This document shows, piece after piece, positions 56,675 through 64,000 of a DNA stretch of 64,000 bases; positions within the stretch are counted from its first letter, which is position 1, and every line of letters starts with the position of its first letter. The position numbers and the translations under genes were made by a program. Below the pieces are notes generated by a model that had not been told where the DNA came from, did not search any database, and saw only the letters and a list, made by a program, of their open reading frames with translations. The stretch comes from Variovorax sp. RA8 (GTDB taxonomy: Bacteria; Pseudomonadota; Gammaproteobacteria; Burkholderiales; Burkholderiaceae_C), in assembly GCF_901827175.1 (NCBI RefSeq), contig NZ_LR594662.1, positions 5,146,001-5,210,000 of the forward strand. The letters run 5' to 3'.

Positions 56675-57544
56675 TCACTTCCCCAGGAGCGCCGGAAGCT
56701 GCGGCACCAACGCGTCCGGCGCTTTGGCCAAACCGGTCTCCAGCGTGGACAGCACGGCGGCGGCAACTGTCTTGTAGGCGCCGGCGTCCTCGGCCATGGT
56801 GTTGTAGTAATCCAGGTCCTTGCGTGCATTGGCAATCGAAAACCGCAGCCCCGAGGTATCCCCGGCAAGCAGGAACGGCTTGAGCCGCTCCAGCGCAATG
56901 CCGCCTCCGCCGCCTTTTGCCAGCACTTCCACGAACGCTTCGGCTCCCACGCCGTTCGTCTTCGCGCACGCGGCGGCCTCCGCCAGTAGCGTCACCATGC
57001 CGAGGGACACGTAGTTGTGCAGGAGCTTCATGCTGTGTCCCGCACCCACGGGCCCCATGTGCGTGATGTTCTCCGCGAAACACTGCAGGAGCGGCAGGAC
57101 TTCGTCGAGCACCGCGGCGTCACCGCCGACCAGCAGGTTCAGGCGCCCTTCCGCGGCCTCTTTCGGCGTGCGCGTCATCGGTGAGTCGAGGAAGCGGCCG
57201 CCGGCAGCCTGCACCGCCTGCGCCATGCGCACGGTGGACGACGGAATGGCGGTGGAGCAGTCGATCACCACCGCGCCGGGGCGCAGCCCCTGCAGGACGC
57301 CGCCCTCCCCCGCGAGCACGGCCTCGACCTGCGGCGAGCCCGTCAGCACCAGGATCACGATGTCCGACGCGGCAGCGACCTCGCGGGCGCTGGCGAGCAC
57401 GAGCGCACCCTTTGCCTCGAGGTCGTCCACCGGCTGGTTGCCGGGGTGGTCCAGCACCCGCAATTCATGCCCGTGCTTGAGGACGTTGCTCGCGATCCCG
57501 TGGCCCATCATGCCGATGCCCACCATACCGACGCTTCTTGCCAT
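56675..57544 (-). CDS. 3-hydroxyisobutyrate dehydrogenase-family NAD(P) oxidoreductase
   Basis: 289 residues from the ATG at 57544. The Rossmann motif SVGMVGIGMMGHGIASNVLK starts the protein and the substrate-binding FLDSPMTRTPKEAAEGRLNL corresponds to the family DAPVSGG region. The catalytic lysine lies in GPVGAGHSMKLLHNYVSLGM. The family oxidises beta-hydroxy acids or reduces tartronate semialdehyde; the exact substrate is not readable. It is followed by a decayed ABC receptor gene. Confidence 0.88.
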   Translation of the reverse strand: MARSVGMVGIGMMGHGIASNVLKHGHELRVLDHPGNQPVDDLEAKGALVLASAREVAAASDIVILVLTGSPQVEAVLAGEGGVLQGLRPGAVVIDCSTAIPSSTVRMAQAVQAAGGRFLDSPMTRTPKEAAEGRLNLLVGGDAAVLDEVLPLLQCFAENITHMGPVGAGHSMKLLHNYVSLGMVTLLAEAAACAKTNGVGAEAFVEVLAKGGGGGIALERLKPFLLAGDTSGLRFSIANARKDLDYYNTMAEDAGAYKTVAAAVLSTLETGLAKAPDALVPQLPALLGK

Positions 57545-57574
57545 CACTCGTTCCTTCGTTCGTTGTTGCGTTGC

Positions 57575-58110
57575 TCAGCGGCGGCTCGCCATGAACCGCT
57601 TGAGGTACTGCGGATCGACCGCTTTCTGGATGACCTTCAGCGGGATCGGCTCAGGGATTGTCTTTGTCGATTGAAGAACCTGCATCGCCAGGTTCAGCTT
57701 TCCCACCAGGCCGCCCTCGGCCGATATTATCGAAAGCGGATTCGCCGGATCGAGCTGCTGCGCCAGCGTCGGGCGCTGCTGGTAAACACGCTCGACCGCG
57801 GCCTGGGCGACTGCGGGCGTCAGCGACAGGCGCTTGACCAGCGCGTCGACTGCGAGCTGCGCGTTCTTTGCTACAGCGTCAGCAGCAAGCGCCTCGAGTT
57901 CCAACAGCTTGACGCCGGCGTCCGGGTGCTTCTTCAGGAAGTCCGGGCGCGCCCCCGTCATGCGCGGGCACACGCCGCCCTCGGCGTACTCCGGGTCCCA
58001 GCTCACGACCCTGAAGCCTTCCGCGTCGAGCGATGCCGAGTACGGTGACCACGCCATGCCCGCGTCGATGGAGTTGCTGAGGAAGGAGTTGCGCAGCAGC
58101 GGCGCAGGAA
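57575..58110 (-). pseudogene. 5'-truncated ABC transporter substrate-binding protein (SsuA/NMT1-like)
   Basis: The C-terminal 175 residues of a nitrate/sulfonate/taurine-type binding protein are preserved: NSFLSNSIDAGMAWSPYSAS, FRVVSWDPEYAEGGVCPRMT, and PEPIPLKVIQKAVDPQYLKR. Near 58110 the homology stops and the frame enters an unrelated gene fragment on the opposite strand, so the signal peptide and N-terminal lobe are gone. A deletion or rearrangement joined the two remnants. Confidence 0.75.
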
Positions 58111-58115
58111 TGTGA

Positions 58116-58284
58116 GGGGCTGGTGGAGTTCGACTGCCATCCGAACGTGGGTCGTGATGCGGTGGTCGGATCGCTGCTGCCCGTGACCGATGGACGCGTG
58201 CCGGTGCCACAGAGGCCGAGCCTCGGTGCAGCGCCCGACCTCGAGGCGCTGAGCCGCTATCGCACCTGGGCCCGGCAGGGCTGA
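58116..58284 (+). pseudogene. C-terminal remnant of an enolase-superfamily (mandelate racemase-like) gene
   Basis: Only the last 55 residues remain: GLVEFDCHPNVGRDAVVG and the typical closing APDLEALSRYRTWARQG. All catalytic residues would lie in the missing part. It begins at the junction with the truncated receptor gene and ends just before the CitE-like pseudogene. Confidence 0.65.
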
Positions 58285-58299
58285 TGGCCCCGCAGACCG

Positions 58300-59052
58300 G
58301 TGCGCTGCACCGGCGCCGTGCTGTTCACGCCCAGCGACCGGCCCGAGCGGTTCGGCAAGGGCTGGGCCGCGAGTGGCGGTCGCCTGATCCTCGACCTCGA
58401 AGACGCGTGGCGCCCAAGCACAAATTCGCCGCCCGTGAAGCGGTGGTGCGGTGGCTGCAGGAAACGGGACACGAACCGCTGGTGCGGGTGAACGCGGGGG
58501 ACTCGCCGTATCAGGCGGACGATCTCGCCGCGCTGGGCAGTCTGCGCGTGGCCGGCGTGATCGTCCCGAAGGTGAATACGCCGCGCGACCTGCATGCGCT
58601 GCGTGTCGGGTGGCCGGCGGCCACGCTGTTCCCTTTGATCGAAACAGCGCAGGGCCTCGAACACGCGACCGAGATCGCGAGCGTACCCGGCGTCGGGCAG
58701 TTGCTGCTCGGGGCGCTGGACCTGCACGCCGATTGCGGCATCGACTATCCGCATCCTGCGCTGCTGGAGCATGCGCGTCTTGGCCTCGTCTTGGCCAGCC
58801 GTTGCGCGGGCATCGTGGCGCCCATCGACACACCACATCCGGCCGTGCGTGAATTCGAGGAGGTGGCCAAGTACGCGCGAGCCTTCGCCCGGCCCGGCTT
58901 CGCGGGCAAGCTGTGCATCCATCCCGGCCAGATCGCCAGCGTGGCGGATGCCTTCAGGCCGTCCGAAGAGCAGCTCCAATGGGCGCGGGCGGATGGTCGA
59001 TGCGCCCGTGGTCGCCTGGGCGAATGCCCTGCTGGCGCGCACTGCGGCATAG
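58300..59052 (+). pseudogene. CitE-like (HpcH/HpaI aldolase family) gene broken by frameshifts
   Basis: Three pieces align to one CitE-like protein. The first, frame one from a GTG at 58300, reads CTGAVLFTPSDRPERFGKGW to LILDLEDA. The second, after loss of about one G near 58408, reads APKHKFAAREAVVRWL to KLCIHPGQIASVADAFRPSE. The third, after a further break near 58988, reads RMVDAPVVAWANALLARTAA. The second break also removes residues normally present. The family cleaves or forms C-C bonds in acyl-CoA substrates; this copy cannot be functional as written. Confidence 0.78.
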
Positions 59053-59143
59053 CAAGGGCGCGCAGACCGATGGCCAGGAGGCTTCGTCCCGGAGATACGG
59101 CGCTACGGGGCGTGCCACAAATGCGCAGGTAGGCGGGTCGCGG

Positions 59144-59191
59144 TGGTAGGCCGTCCTGGGCTTGAACCAGGGACCAACGGATTATGAGTCC
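59144..59191 (-). repeat. tRNA-Ile(CAT)-like 3' fragment, att site of a second island
   Basis: 48 nt on the minus strand comprise the anticodon stem-loop GGACTCATAATCC (anticodon CAT), a TTGGTC variable loop, T-arm CCTGG-TTCAAGC-CCAGG and 3' ACGGCCT-A-CCA. This combination is that of the minor tRNA-Ile rather than tRNA-Met. The 5' half is absent; the sequence to the right belongs to the island. An intact tRNA should lie at the far end, beyond the window. Confidence 0.8.
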
Positions 59192-59200
59192 CTCTCTCCC

Positions 59201-59329
59201 TAGGCTAGGCTACAGAGGAAAAATCCTAGGCTACAGATCTAAGCCGTTGATCTGATTCGAGATTCTAGCATTGATGGGGCGCATTGAGGTGTGTTGAGCA
59301 TCGTTGTGCCGTAGCCTATGCGTAGCCTA
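59201..59329. promoter_or_regulatory. Arm-type repeats of the island integrase
   Basis: TAGGCTAC occurs at 59206 and 59227, and its complement GTAGCCTA at 59311 and 59322; an imperfect copy, TAGGCTAG, is at 59201. The four sites lie between the tRNA-derived att site and the integrase gene, in two oppositely oriented pairs, as expected for integrase or excisionase binding. Confidence 0.65.
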
Positions 59330-59372
59330 AATACGCCTCGCGCGTTAAAGTGAGTCCACCAAAAGGATCACC

Positions 59373-60785
59373 ATGGCTGAAAAACTCACTCTGGAACTCA
59401 TCAAAAAGCTGCCTCTGTCCACGGATGGCAAGCAAAGCATCGTCATGGACACCGTCACGCCTGGCTTCGGAATCCGTGTGGGGAGCCAGTCCAAGACCTT
59501 CATCGTCGTCAAGCGGATGCCCCATGGGACACCCAAAAAAGTCACCCTTGGCAAGTTCGGCTCACTCACCCTAGAGGCTGCTCGGAAGCTGGCTCAGGAC
59601 TTCATCTCTCAACTGGCTCACGGGGTGGACGTGAACCAGCAAAAAAGGGCGGTGAAGACTGAAAAAAGAGCCATCGTTGAAGAACAGAAAAAAGAAGAAT
59701 CCAACGATAAGCAGACTCTTCAATGGTTGTTTGATGAGTACAAAAATGAACAACTCATCAAGAACAATGGTGGCTCTGAAGGCACCCTCTCATCAATGGG
59801 TGAATGTTTCAAGATGATGGGTGCAAGGCAGTGCCAAACACTTATCTACAACGAGAAGAAAAAGACATGGAGTGAAGGCAAATTAGTTAACTTGGAAAGT
59901 TGGCTTGATCGCCCTCTTCGCTCAATCACCACAAAAGAAATTCTTGATCGTTTTGAAGTGATGGAAATCACAAGACCAAAACGATTGATTGGTGGTGTTT
60001 TGAAACCAATGGGGCGAACGCATCAAATCGCCTACAAGTTTGCGATGAGTGCATTTGAATGGTTCATCCCAAGAAACTATCATCAAACCAACAAACAAGA
60101 AATGTTGGACAATCCATTCAAGATCTTAACAATCTACAAGAAATGGAAAGCGGTTGGAGTCAGAACAAGAGTTGTTGATTTTACTGATGTAGAGGTCTTT
60201 GGCACTTGGTGGAATGCTATTTTAGATTATCGTGCGGTCAATGAAGTAGCAGCCGACTACATGCAATATTCAATCTTGCAAGCTGGCCGTAGTATTGAAA
60301 TGGTCAACATGACTTGGGACATGGTAAACCTCAAGAAACGGCAAGTGACATACGAGAAGACAAAGAATGGTGATGACTACACCATGCCCCTATCAGATAT
60401 TGCTTATGAAATCTTGGAAAGAAGAAGGGCTAAAAATCCAAAGTCAAGCAACTGGGTTTGGGACTATCCTGAATCGAAGACTGGTCATATCCCAAAAGAC
60501 ACCAAGCACCATTTTCATCAACTTACTGAAAGAGGTGCTGTGTTTGTTAGCACCCATGACTTGAAGAGAACTTGGGCTAGTGCGGTTGCATCATTGAACA
60601 AGTATGGGGATCGTGAAATTGACTACATCCTCAAGCATGCTCGTAGTGATGTTGGTATCCACTACTTCATCAAGAATGAAATCTTGCTCAAAGAGATTTT
60701 GCAGTCTGTAGAGAATTTGTTTGTTGGACTGGTTGCCAAACACAATGCTAGCAAAAATGAAGTGCAGGAAGTTAGCGAGGCTTGA
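59373..60785 (+). CDS. Tyrosine integrase of the island
   Basis: 470 residues. The N-terminal arm-binding domain is of the DUF4102 type (VTPGFGIRVGSQSKTFIVVK, KVTLGKFGSLTLEAARKLAQ), common in island integrases. A Lys/Glu-rich linker follows. Catalytic residues are Arg in ILQAGRSIEMVNMTWDMV, the HxxxR segment in THDLKRTWASAVAS, and His and Tyr in ILKHARSDVGIHYFI. The gene shifts to A+T-rich codons after about 59640. It converges on the XRE gene with a 14-bp overlap. Confidence 0.9.
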   Translation: MAEKLTLELIKKLPLSTDGKQSIVMDTVTPGFGIRVGSQSKTFIVVKRMPHGTPKKVTLGKFGSLTLEAARKLAQDFISQLAHGVDVNQQKRAVKTEKRAIVEEQKKEESNDKQTLQWLFDEYKNEQLIKNNGGSEGTLSSMGECFKMMGARQCQTLIYNEKKKTWSEGKLVNLESWLDRPLRSITTKEILDRFEVMEITRPKRLIGGVLKPMGRTHQIAYKFAMSAFEWFIPRNYHQTNKQEMLDNPFKILTIYKKWKAVGVRTRVVDFTDVEVFGTWWNAILDYRAVNEVAADYMQYSILQAGRSIEMVNMTWDMVNLKKRQVTYEKTKNGDDYTMPLSDIAYEILERRRAKNPKSSNWVWDYPESKTGHIPKDTKHHFHQLTERGAVFVSTHDLKRTWASAVASLNKYGDREIDYILKHARSDVGIHYFIKNEILLKEILQSVENLFVGLVAKHNASKNEVQEVSEA

Positions 60786-61119
60786 GCATTGAAACCAGAC
60801 GATCCACTATCTCCAAGACTTGTTCACGGTCTTGTGCAGATAGTGGATTTATTTTTTGGGCAAGGATCATTGCTTGCTCAGTGCTTCTGTCAGAGCTGAT
60901 AAGAAGTAAGTCTTGAACAGGACAACCCAAGGCTTCAGCCACTTCTACAAGCCTTGGAATGCTAGGCATGATTGAACCTCTCTCCATGCGAGAGATTGCC
61001 TCAATCCCAAGGTTGAGAGTAGTTCCAAGCTCCTCTTGAGTCATTGGCACGGCTTTCCTGCGGTCGGCAATCGCCTTGCCTACCTTTACCGCCAATGCTG
61101 ATTCCCTGTCTTTGTCCAT
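60772..61119 (-). CDS. XRE-family regulator of the island
   Basis: 115 residues from the ATG at 61119, preceded by AGGTGG. The helix-turn-helix is clear: VGKAIADRRKAVPMTQEELG then LGIEAISRMERGSIMPSIPR. A short C-terminal helix follows (LSAQDREQVLEIVDRLVSML). It probably represses the integrase or the neighbouring genes. Its stop overlaps the integrase stop. Confidence 0.82.
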   Translation of the reverse strand: MDKDRESALAVKVGKAIADRRKAVPMTQEELGTTLNLGIEAISRMERGSIMPSIPRLVEVAEALGCPVQDLLLISSDRSTEQAMILAQKINPLSAQDREQVLEIVDRLVSMLKPR

Positions 61120-61265
61120 GTGCACCACCTAGTCAAAGATGGTCGCGTCTCAACCCATCGGGTAGAAGGACGAAACGGGATGATTGTCTACCCGTTCCGT
61201 CTAGTCTGCGTTAAAGTTCGTTCAGCACTTCCTGGGTGGAGGGGCATCAACAATGCGAGGACGAC

Positions 61266-61775
61266 ATGGAAAGCAGTTTCAAGAAAAGCTATCAAAAAAC
61301 TATGAACCCTGATGGTTCGTTTGAGCTGTCATTTAAATCAAAGCGGCTGAACCCAAGAACCGCTGCGGGTGTGGGCATGCTCATCGTTTTTGCGATGCTG
61401 CCAGCATCATGTGCAGTGACACTGCCTGTTGCCATGTTGTTCGGGTCGGGGCGTGATTTCATGTCCGTGCCTGTCTGGTTGGCCTTGACTCTCATAACAT
61501 TTGGCATTGGTTGCTACATGATTGCAAATTCGTCTAGCAAGCTTGTGGTAGTTCCAAACAAGGGGCTTGTCATCAAAGGCAAGAATCTGCCGTTCTCAGA
61601 TATTCAAAATATCGGAACCATCCACACTCCAGCACTTGGCAATAGCAAAGGTTCAGCATATGTCTATGCTGAGACTTTCGGCACCCAAGTAAACCTTTCA
61701 AAGTACATCACATTGTCTTTGGCTGATTCGTTGGTGGCTGAAATCAAAGAAAGCTCTGGGGTGGTGTGGAAATGA
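61266..61775 (+). CDS. Membrane protein of unknown function (169 aa)
   Basis: Starts at 61266 after GAGGACGAC. Two membrane segments (GVGMLIVFAMLPASCAVTLP and VWLALTLITFGIGCYMIANS) are followed by a soluble domain resembling a PH-like barrel (SSKLVVVPNKGLVIKGKNLP, FSDIQNIGTIHTPALG). It shares an ATGA overlap with the next membrane-protein gene, so the two are made together. No family recognised. Confidence 0.7.
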   Translation: MESSFKKSYQKTMNPDGSFELSFKSKRLNPRTAAGVGMLIVFAMLPASCAVTLPVAMLFGSGRDFMSVPVWLALTLITFGIGCYMIANSSSKLVVVPNKGLVIKGKNLPFSDIQNIGTIHTPALGNSKGSAYVYAETFGTQVNLSKYITLSLADSLVAEIKESSGVVWK

Positions 61776-62629
61776 AAACTGCAACCTATGTGAAGCATGG
61801 GACTATCGTGACCGATCACTTGGCTCCCATCAATGCCACGATGTTCATTGCTACAGGAACATTGCTTCCCATCATGGATTTCCTTCGTCCATATTTTCCA
61901 TACATCAACTTTGTGGCTGGTGCAGTTGTATTGTTCTTTGTGGTGCTTGCCATCATGAAGGTGCTGAAGGTTCCTCCAAACCGTGTGATTCCTTCAAGTA
62001 TGGTGTTCTGTGCTGGTGTCTGTGCTGTCGCCTTCTCGGTGGGTGCAGTGGCTTCAAGCAAGCATGCAAGCGATGGTGGATTCATTGCTGCGAAGTCTAC
62101 TGATGCTCGTGCACTTCAAGCGAACATTCTGAACCTTGAAAAGCACACTCAGGCTATCAATGACAAGCTCACAGACATCCAAGCTGGCAAGTCCTCAAAC
62201 CCTCGGGTAGAACTTGCAAACATGGGCATCCAGTGGGACTTCTATAAGTTTTACGAAGCTGCCAAACGGGGTGATGAACTCGTGGTGGATCTGTTCCTGA
62301 AGGGTGGTATGCCTGTCACCAGTGCCGTAGGTGAACACTTCACATCCATCCCAAAGTCGGTGGTCATCACGAACTTGCCCAATGCTGGAAGGCTGATGGA
62401 AATCTTTGCCAAGAACGGCGTGGATTTGAATGACCAAAAGCTTGTGGCAAGAACTGGAGTGCCAGAGCCTCTCACACCTCCAAACCTGTATGCCTACGCC
62501 ATGAGGGAGAAAAGCCCTGTGGCTGAGAAGCTGGCAAGTTTGGGAGTCAACACAACTGGCTATCCAGCATGGAATCAAGCCATGGACACAGAAGACAAGA
62601 AGCCCAAGGCTTACCTATCTGGCATCTAA
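61772..62629 (+). CDS. Membrane protein with ankyrin-like C-terminal region (285 aa)
   Basis: Three membrane segments (MFIATGTLLPIMDFLRPYF, FVAGAVVLFFVVLAIMKVL, MVFCAGVCAVAFSVGAVASS) are followed by a short coiled coil (ALQANILNLEKHTQAINDKL). The soluble C-terminus resembles degenerate ankyrin repeats (FYKFYEAAKRGDELVVDLFL, NAGRLMEIFAKNGVDLND, YAMREKSPVAEKLASLGVNT). No catalytic motif. Coupled by ATGA to the preceding gene and closed by a strong terminator. A membrane-anchored sensor or exclusion system is conceivable but not shown. Confidence 0.72.
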   Translation: MKTATYVKHGTIVTDHLAPINATMFIATGTLLPIMDFLRPYFPYINFVAGAVVLFFVVLAIMKVLKVPPNRVIPSSMVFCAGVCAVAFSVGAVASSKHASDGGFIAAKSTDARALQANILNLEKHTQAINDKLTDIQAGKSSNPRVELANMGIQWDFYKFYEAAKRGDELVVDLFLKGGMPVTSAVGEHFTSIPKSVVITNLPNAGRLMEIFAKNGVDLNDQKLVARTGVPEPLTPPNLYAYAMREKSPVAEKLASLGVNTTGYPAWNQAMDTEDKKPKAYLSGI

Positions 62630-62650
62630 GCCCCTTCGGGGGCTTTTTTA
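62628..62650 (+). terminator. Terminator after the membrane-protein pair
   Basis: Stem AAGCCCC/GGGGCTT with a TTCG tetraloop followed by a T run. The stem begins within the last codon of the preceding gene. Confidence 0.92.
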
Positions 62651-62881
62651 ATGGATGTGGATAGGCTTCGCTTCAGACTTCTCTATGGCAATCTTTGTGG
62701 TGAATGAACATACGGAAGTGAAGGCAACAAACTCTTTGAAGCTAATTTCCTTCATTTCTCTTTTATGTATGAGAAAAAGGATGTGCTGAACAAAGGCAAC
62801 CTCAACAGAATGAGGATTGATAAGTAAATCGTTTGCTATGCCCTGAGCCGCTGATTCCATGTCTTCTATTTGTTTATTCAT
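62648..62881 (-). CDS. Hypothetical protein (77 aa)
   Basis: ATG at 62881 preceded by AAGGGGAC. Small helical protein (NKQIEDMESAAQGIANDLLI, SVEVAFVQHILFLIHKREMK). A+T-rich codons match the island. No family recognised. The stop lies in the T tract of the convergent terminator. Confidence 0.55.
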   Translation of the reverse strand: MNKQIEDMESAAQGIANDLLINPHSVEVAFVQHILFLIHKREMKEISFKEFVAFTSVCSFTTKIAIEKSEAKPIHIH

Positions 62882-62987
62882 GATGTCCCCTTGTTGTTTT
62901 AATGTGAATATTATTATCAATATAGCGTGATTGAATTGAATATCAATCCATATATGTTAAAATAAACATAACAACAGGAGACAAAAG

Positions 62988-63383
62988 ATGTTTGATGATT
63001 ATTTAGATATGGTCTTTACGGGTTTTCGTGTTCAAGAATGCTTGGATGCAATCAATGATGAAGCTACGGCAGAAGCTGGATGGAACCAGTATGTAGAGAT
63101 GGTGGGTGGCAATGCTCCTGAGTCCGACTACTGGAACGAGGGCACCACCAGTGTTGAAGCCCAGTGGGACTACAGCCAGCTTCGCAAGCACTGCGAGACT
63201 CTCATGCGGATCTACATGGAGAACCTGAACCTTGATGACCTGTTGACCATGCTCAAGTGTGGTGAGCAAGTGATGGACTATGCAGATGAGGAGACAAAGA
63301 ATGTCTATGCGGCTTGGGAGCTTCAAAGAAAGCTCATTGAGACATTGAGCGAGAAGAAAGAAAGCAAATCAGTGAAGATATGA
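62988..63383 (+). CDS. Hypothetical acidic protein (131 aa)
   Basis: ATG at 62988 preceded by AGGAGA. Acidic and helical (YWNEGTTSVEAQWDYSQLRK, LDDLLTMLKCGEQVMDYADE) with Asp/Glu runs and a basic end. It is divergent from the 77-residue gene across an A+T-rich region that must hold both promoters. No family recognised; the acidity could suit DNA mimicry or inhibitor function, which is speculation. Confidence 0.6.
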   Translation: MFDDYLDMVFTGFRVQECLDAINDEATAEAGWNQYVEMVGGNAPESDYWNEGTTSVEAQWDYSQLRKHCETLMRIYMENLNLDDLLTMLKCGEQVMDYADEETKNVYAAWELQRKLIETLSEKKESKSVKI

Positions 63384-63405
63384 GCTTTAAAATTTTGGAA
63401 TATAG

Positions 63406-63433
63406 AAAAGCCAGCATCTCGCTGGCTTTTTTC
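63406..63433. terminator. Bidirectional terminator
   Basis: A 10-bp perfect stem AAAAGCCAGC/GCTGGCTTTT with a 5-nt loop has T runs on both strands. It serves the convergent genes ending at 63383 and 63432. Confidence 0.9.
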
Positions 63434-63797
63434 ATTGAAAGAACTTTGTGACTCTTGGATGGTAGGGGTCAAGTTTTCCTTCTTCCAATTGTTTACTTGT
63501 TTCATAGATTGCTCTCTTGCAAAGCTCTCCTAAGTTGATGCCTAGACTTTTTGCCATGGATTCTGCCTTGACCAACTGTTGAGGCTGGAAAGGCAGGAAC
63601 ACTGATTTCACTGTCTTTGGCTCTTCCGCTGTCCACTTCGGGCCTTTGTAGCTCTCCAAACCATAAACATATTGAAGGCAGAACAAGCAAGCTCTTGAGT
63701 TTCCAATTTGAAAATGTTTGGCAATCGCTTGTAGCTTTGCAGGGTTGTATTCATCGCTTGATAAAAAGCTTATTTGTCTTACGCTGTATTCAATCAT
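63432..63797 (-). CDS. Hypothetical protein (121 aa)
   Basis: Starts at 63797 with GGAGACACC upstream, 10 bp after the stop of the ABC ATPase gene, so the two are probably co-transcribed. Sequence features: DEYNPAKLQAIAKHFQIGNS, two Cys in RACLFCLQY, and a helical end LVKAESMAKSLGINLGELCK that resembles a ribbon-helix-helix or plasmid-type DNA-binding element. No firm family. Confidence 0.55.
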   Translation of the reverse strand: MIEYSVRQISFLSSDEYNPAKLQAIAKHFQIGNSRACLFCLQYVYGLESYKGPKWTAEEPKTVKSVFLPFQPQQLVKAESMAKSLGINLGELCKRAIYETSKQLEEGKLDPYHPRVTKFFQ

Positions 63798-63807
63798 GGG
63801 TGTCTCC

Positions 63808-64000
63808 TTATCTGATTATTTTTGAAAGAAATGCTTGTGCTCGTGGAGACTTAGGACTTGCGAAGAATTCATCAGACTTCGCTTCTTCCACAATCTTTCC
63901 GTCAGCCATGAAGACAATCCTGTTGGCAACTTGCTTGGCGAATCCCATTTCATGAGTCACGACAACCAAAGTCATCTTCTTGTTGACGGCTAGGTCGGTC
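63808..64000 (-). CDS. Amino-acid ABC transporter ATP-binding protein, C-terminal end
   Basis: The visible 64 codons run TLVVVTHEMGFAKQVANRIV, FMADGKIVEEAKSDEFFASP, SPRAQAFLSKII. The switch His in VVTHEMGFA and the FMADGKIVE signature are those of GlnQ/HisP/ArtP-type ATPases for polar amino acids. The Walker motifs lie beyond the window. Its A+T-rich codons match the island, which suggests acquired rather than native transport genes. Confidence 0.8.
   Translation of the reverse strand, partial: TDLAVNKKMTLVVVTHEMGFAKQVANRIVFMADGKIVEEAKSDEFFASPKSPRAQAFLSKIIR

Larger units (their letters stand above)
59144..64000. mobile_element. Second integrated island (left end, runs off the window)
   Basis: It starts at the tRNA fragment and is followed by an integrase and genes of visibly lower G+C than both host and prophage. 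Contents are an XRE regulator, two membrane proteins, three small unknown genes and part of an amino-acid ABC transporter ATPase. No phage structural, conjugation or defence gene is visible in this part. Confidence 0.8.

Noticed and set aside
1..64000. CRISPR array, insertion sequence or rRNA operon
   Set aside because: No regularly spaced repeat-spacer units, no transposase-like frame with terminal inverted repeats and no rRNA sequence were seen.

Overview
The window is high-GC chromosomal DNA from a betaproteobacterium. A member of the Comamonadaceae such as Variovorax fits best, judging from the Bug-type solute receptor, the gmk-rpoZ-spoT-greB order, the PXPV-repeat protein and overall codon use. 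The genus is inferred, not proven. Two integrated elements interrupt it: a complete-looking prophage of about 40 kb, and the left end of a second, visibly more A+T-rich island.

Host left arm, 1-16401. It opens with a truncated acetolactate synthase-type ThDP enzyme divergent from an Lrp/AsnC regulator. Next comes a probable catabolic operon on the minus strand (HAD hydrolase, Bug receptor, D-threonine-aldolase-like PLP enzyme, RidA) with its own terminator and a divergent LysR regulator. After that come tRNA-Ser(TGA), a TetR regulator, and the housekeeping genes hemW, rdgB and rph, a PP2C phosphatase / Ser-Thr kinase pair, yicC, gmk, rpoZ, spoT and greB.

Prophage, 16402-56533. It is bounded by a 52-bp direct repeat made from the 3' half of tRNA-Arg(ACG); the intact tRNA lies at the right end. 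From left to right it holds a block of small accessory genes (16.6-22.0 kb) and a lysis cassette (two holin-like proteins and a GH108 endolysin). A minus-strand virion operon follows: collar fibre, ejection proteins, C1q-like protein, P22 gp10-like hub, adaptor, SU10-like capsid, scaffold, portal and terminase. There is no sheath, tape-measure or baseplate gene, so a short-tailed podovirus-like particle is inferred. To the right lie a Q-like zinc-finger protein, a T7-type primase-helicase and an O-like initiator carrying iteron-like repeats. Then come a CII/Cro/CI immunity switch, a GDSL lipoprotein moron, a divergent pair of ribbon-helix-helix regulators over repeated palindromes, RNase HI, an excisionase-like gene and the integrase.

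Host between the elements, 56534-59143. One intact dehydrogenase gene is followed by a decayed cluster: a 5'-truncated ABC receptor, an enolase-family tail and a frameshifted CitE-like gene.

Second island, 59144 to the window end. It begins at a 3' fragment of a tRNA-Ile(CAT)-like gene and has its own integrase with flanking arm-type repeats. It also carries an XRE regulator, an overlapping pair of unrecognised membrane proteins, several small unknown genes and the C-terminal end of an amino-acid ABC transporter ATPase.

The least explained signals are a 62-nt tRNA-like element without an anticodon arm, the palindrome array between the two RHH genes, the pairing-competent leader at 52.6 kb, and the island membrane-protein pair.
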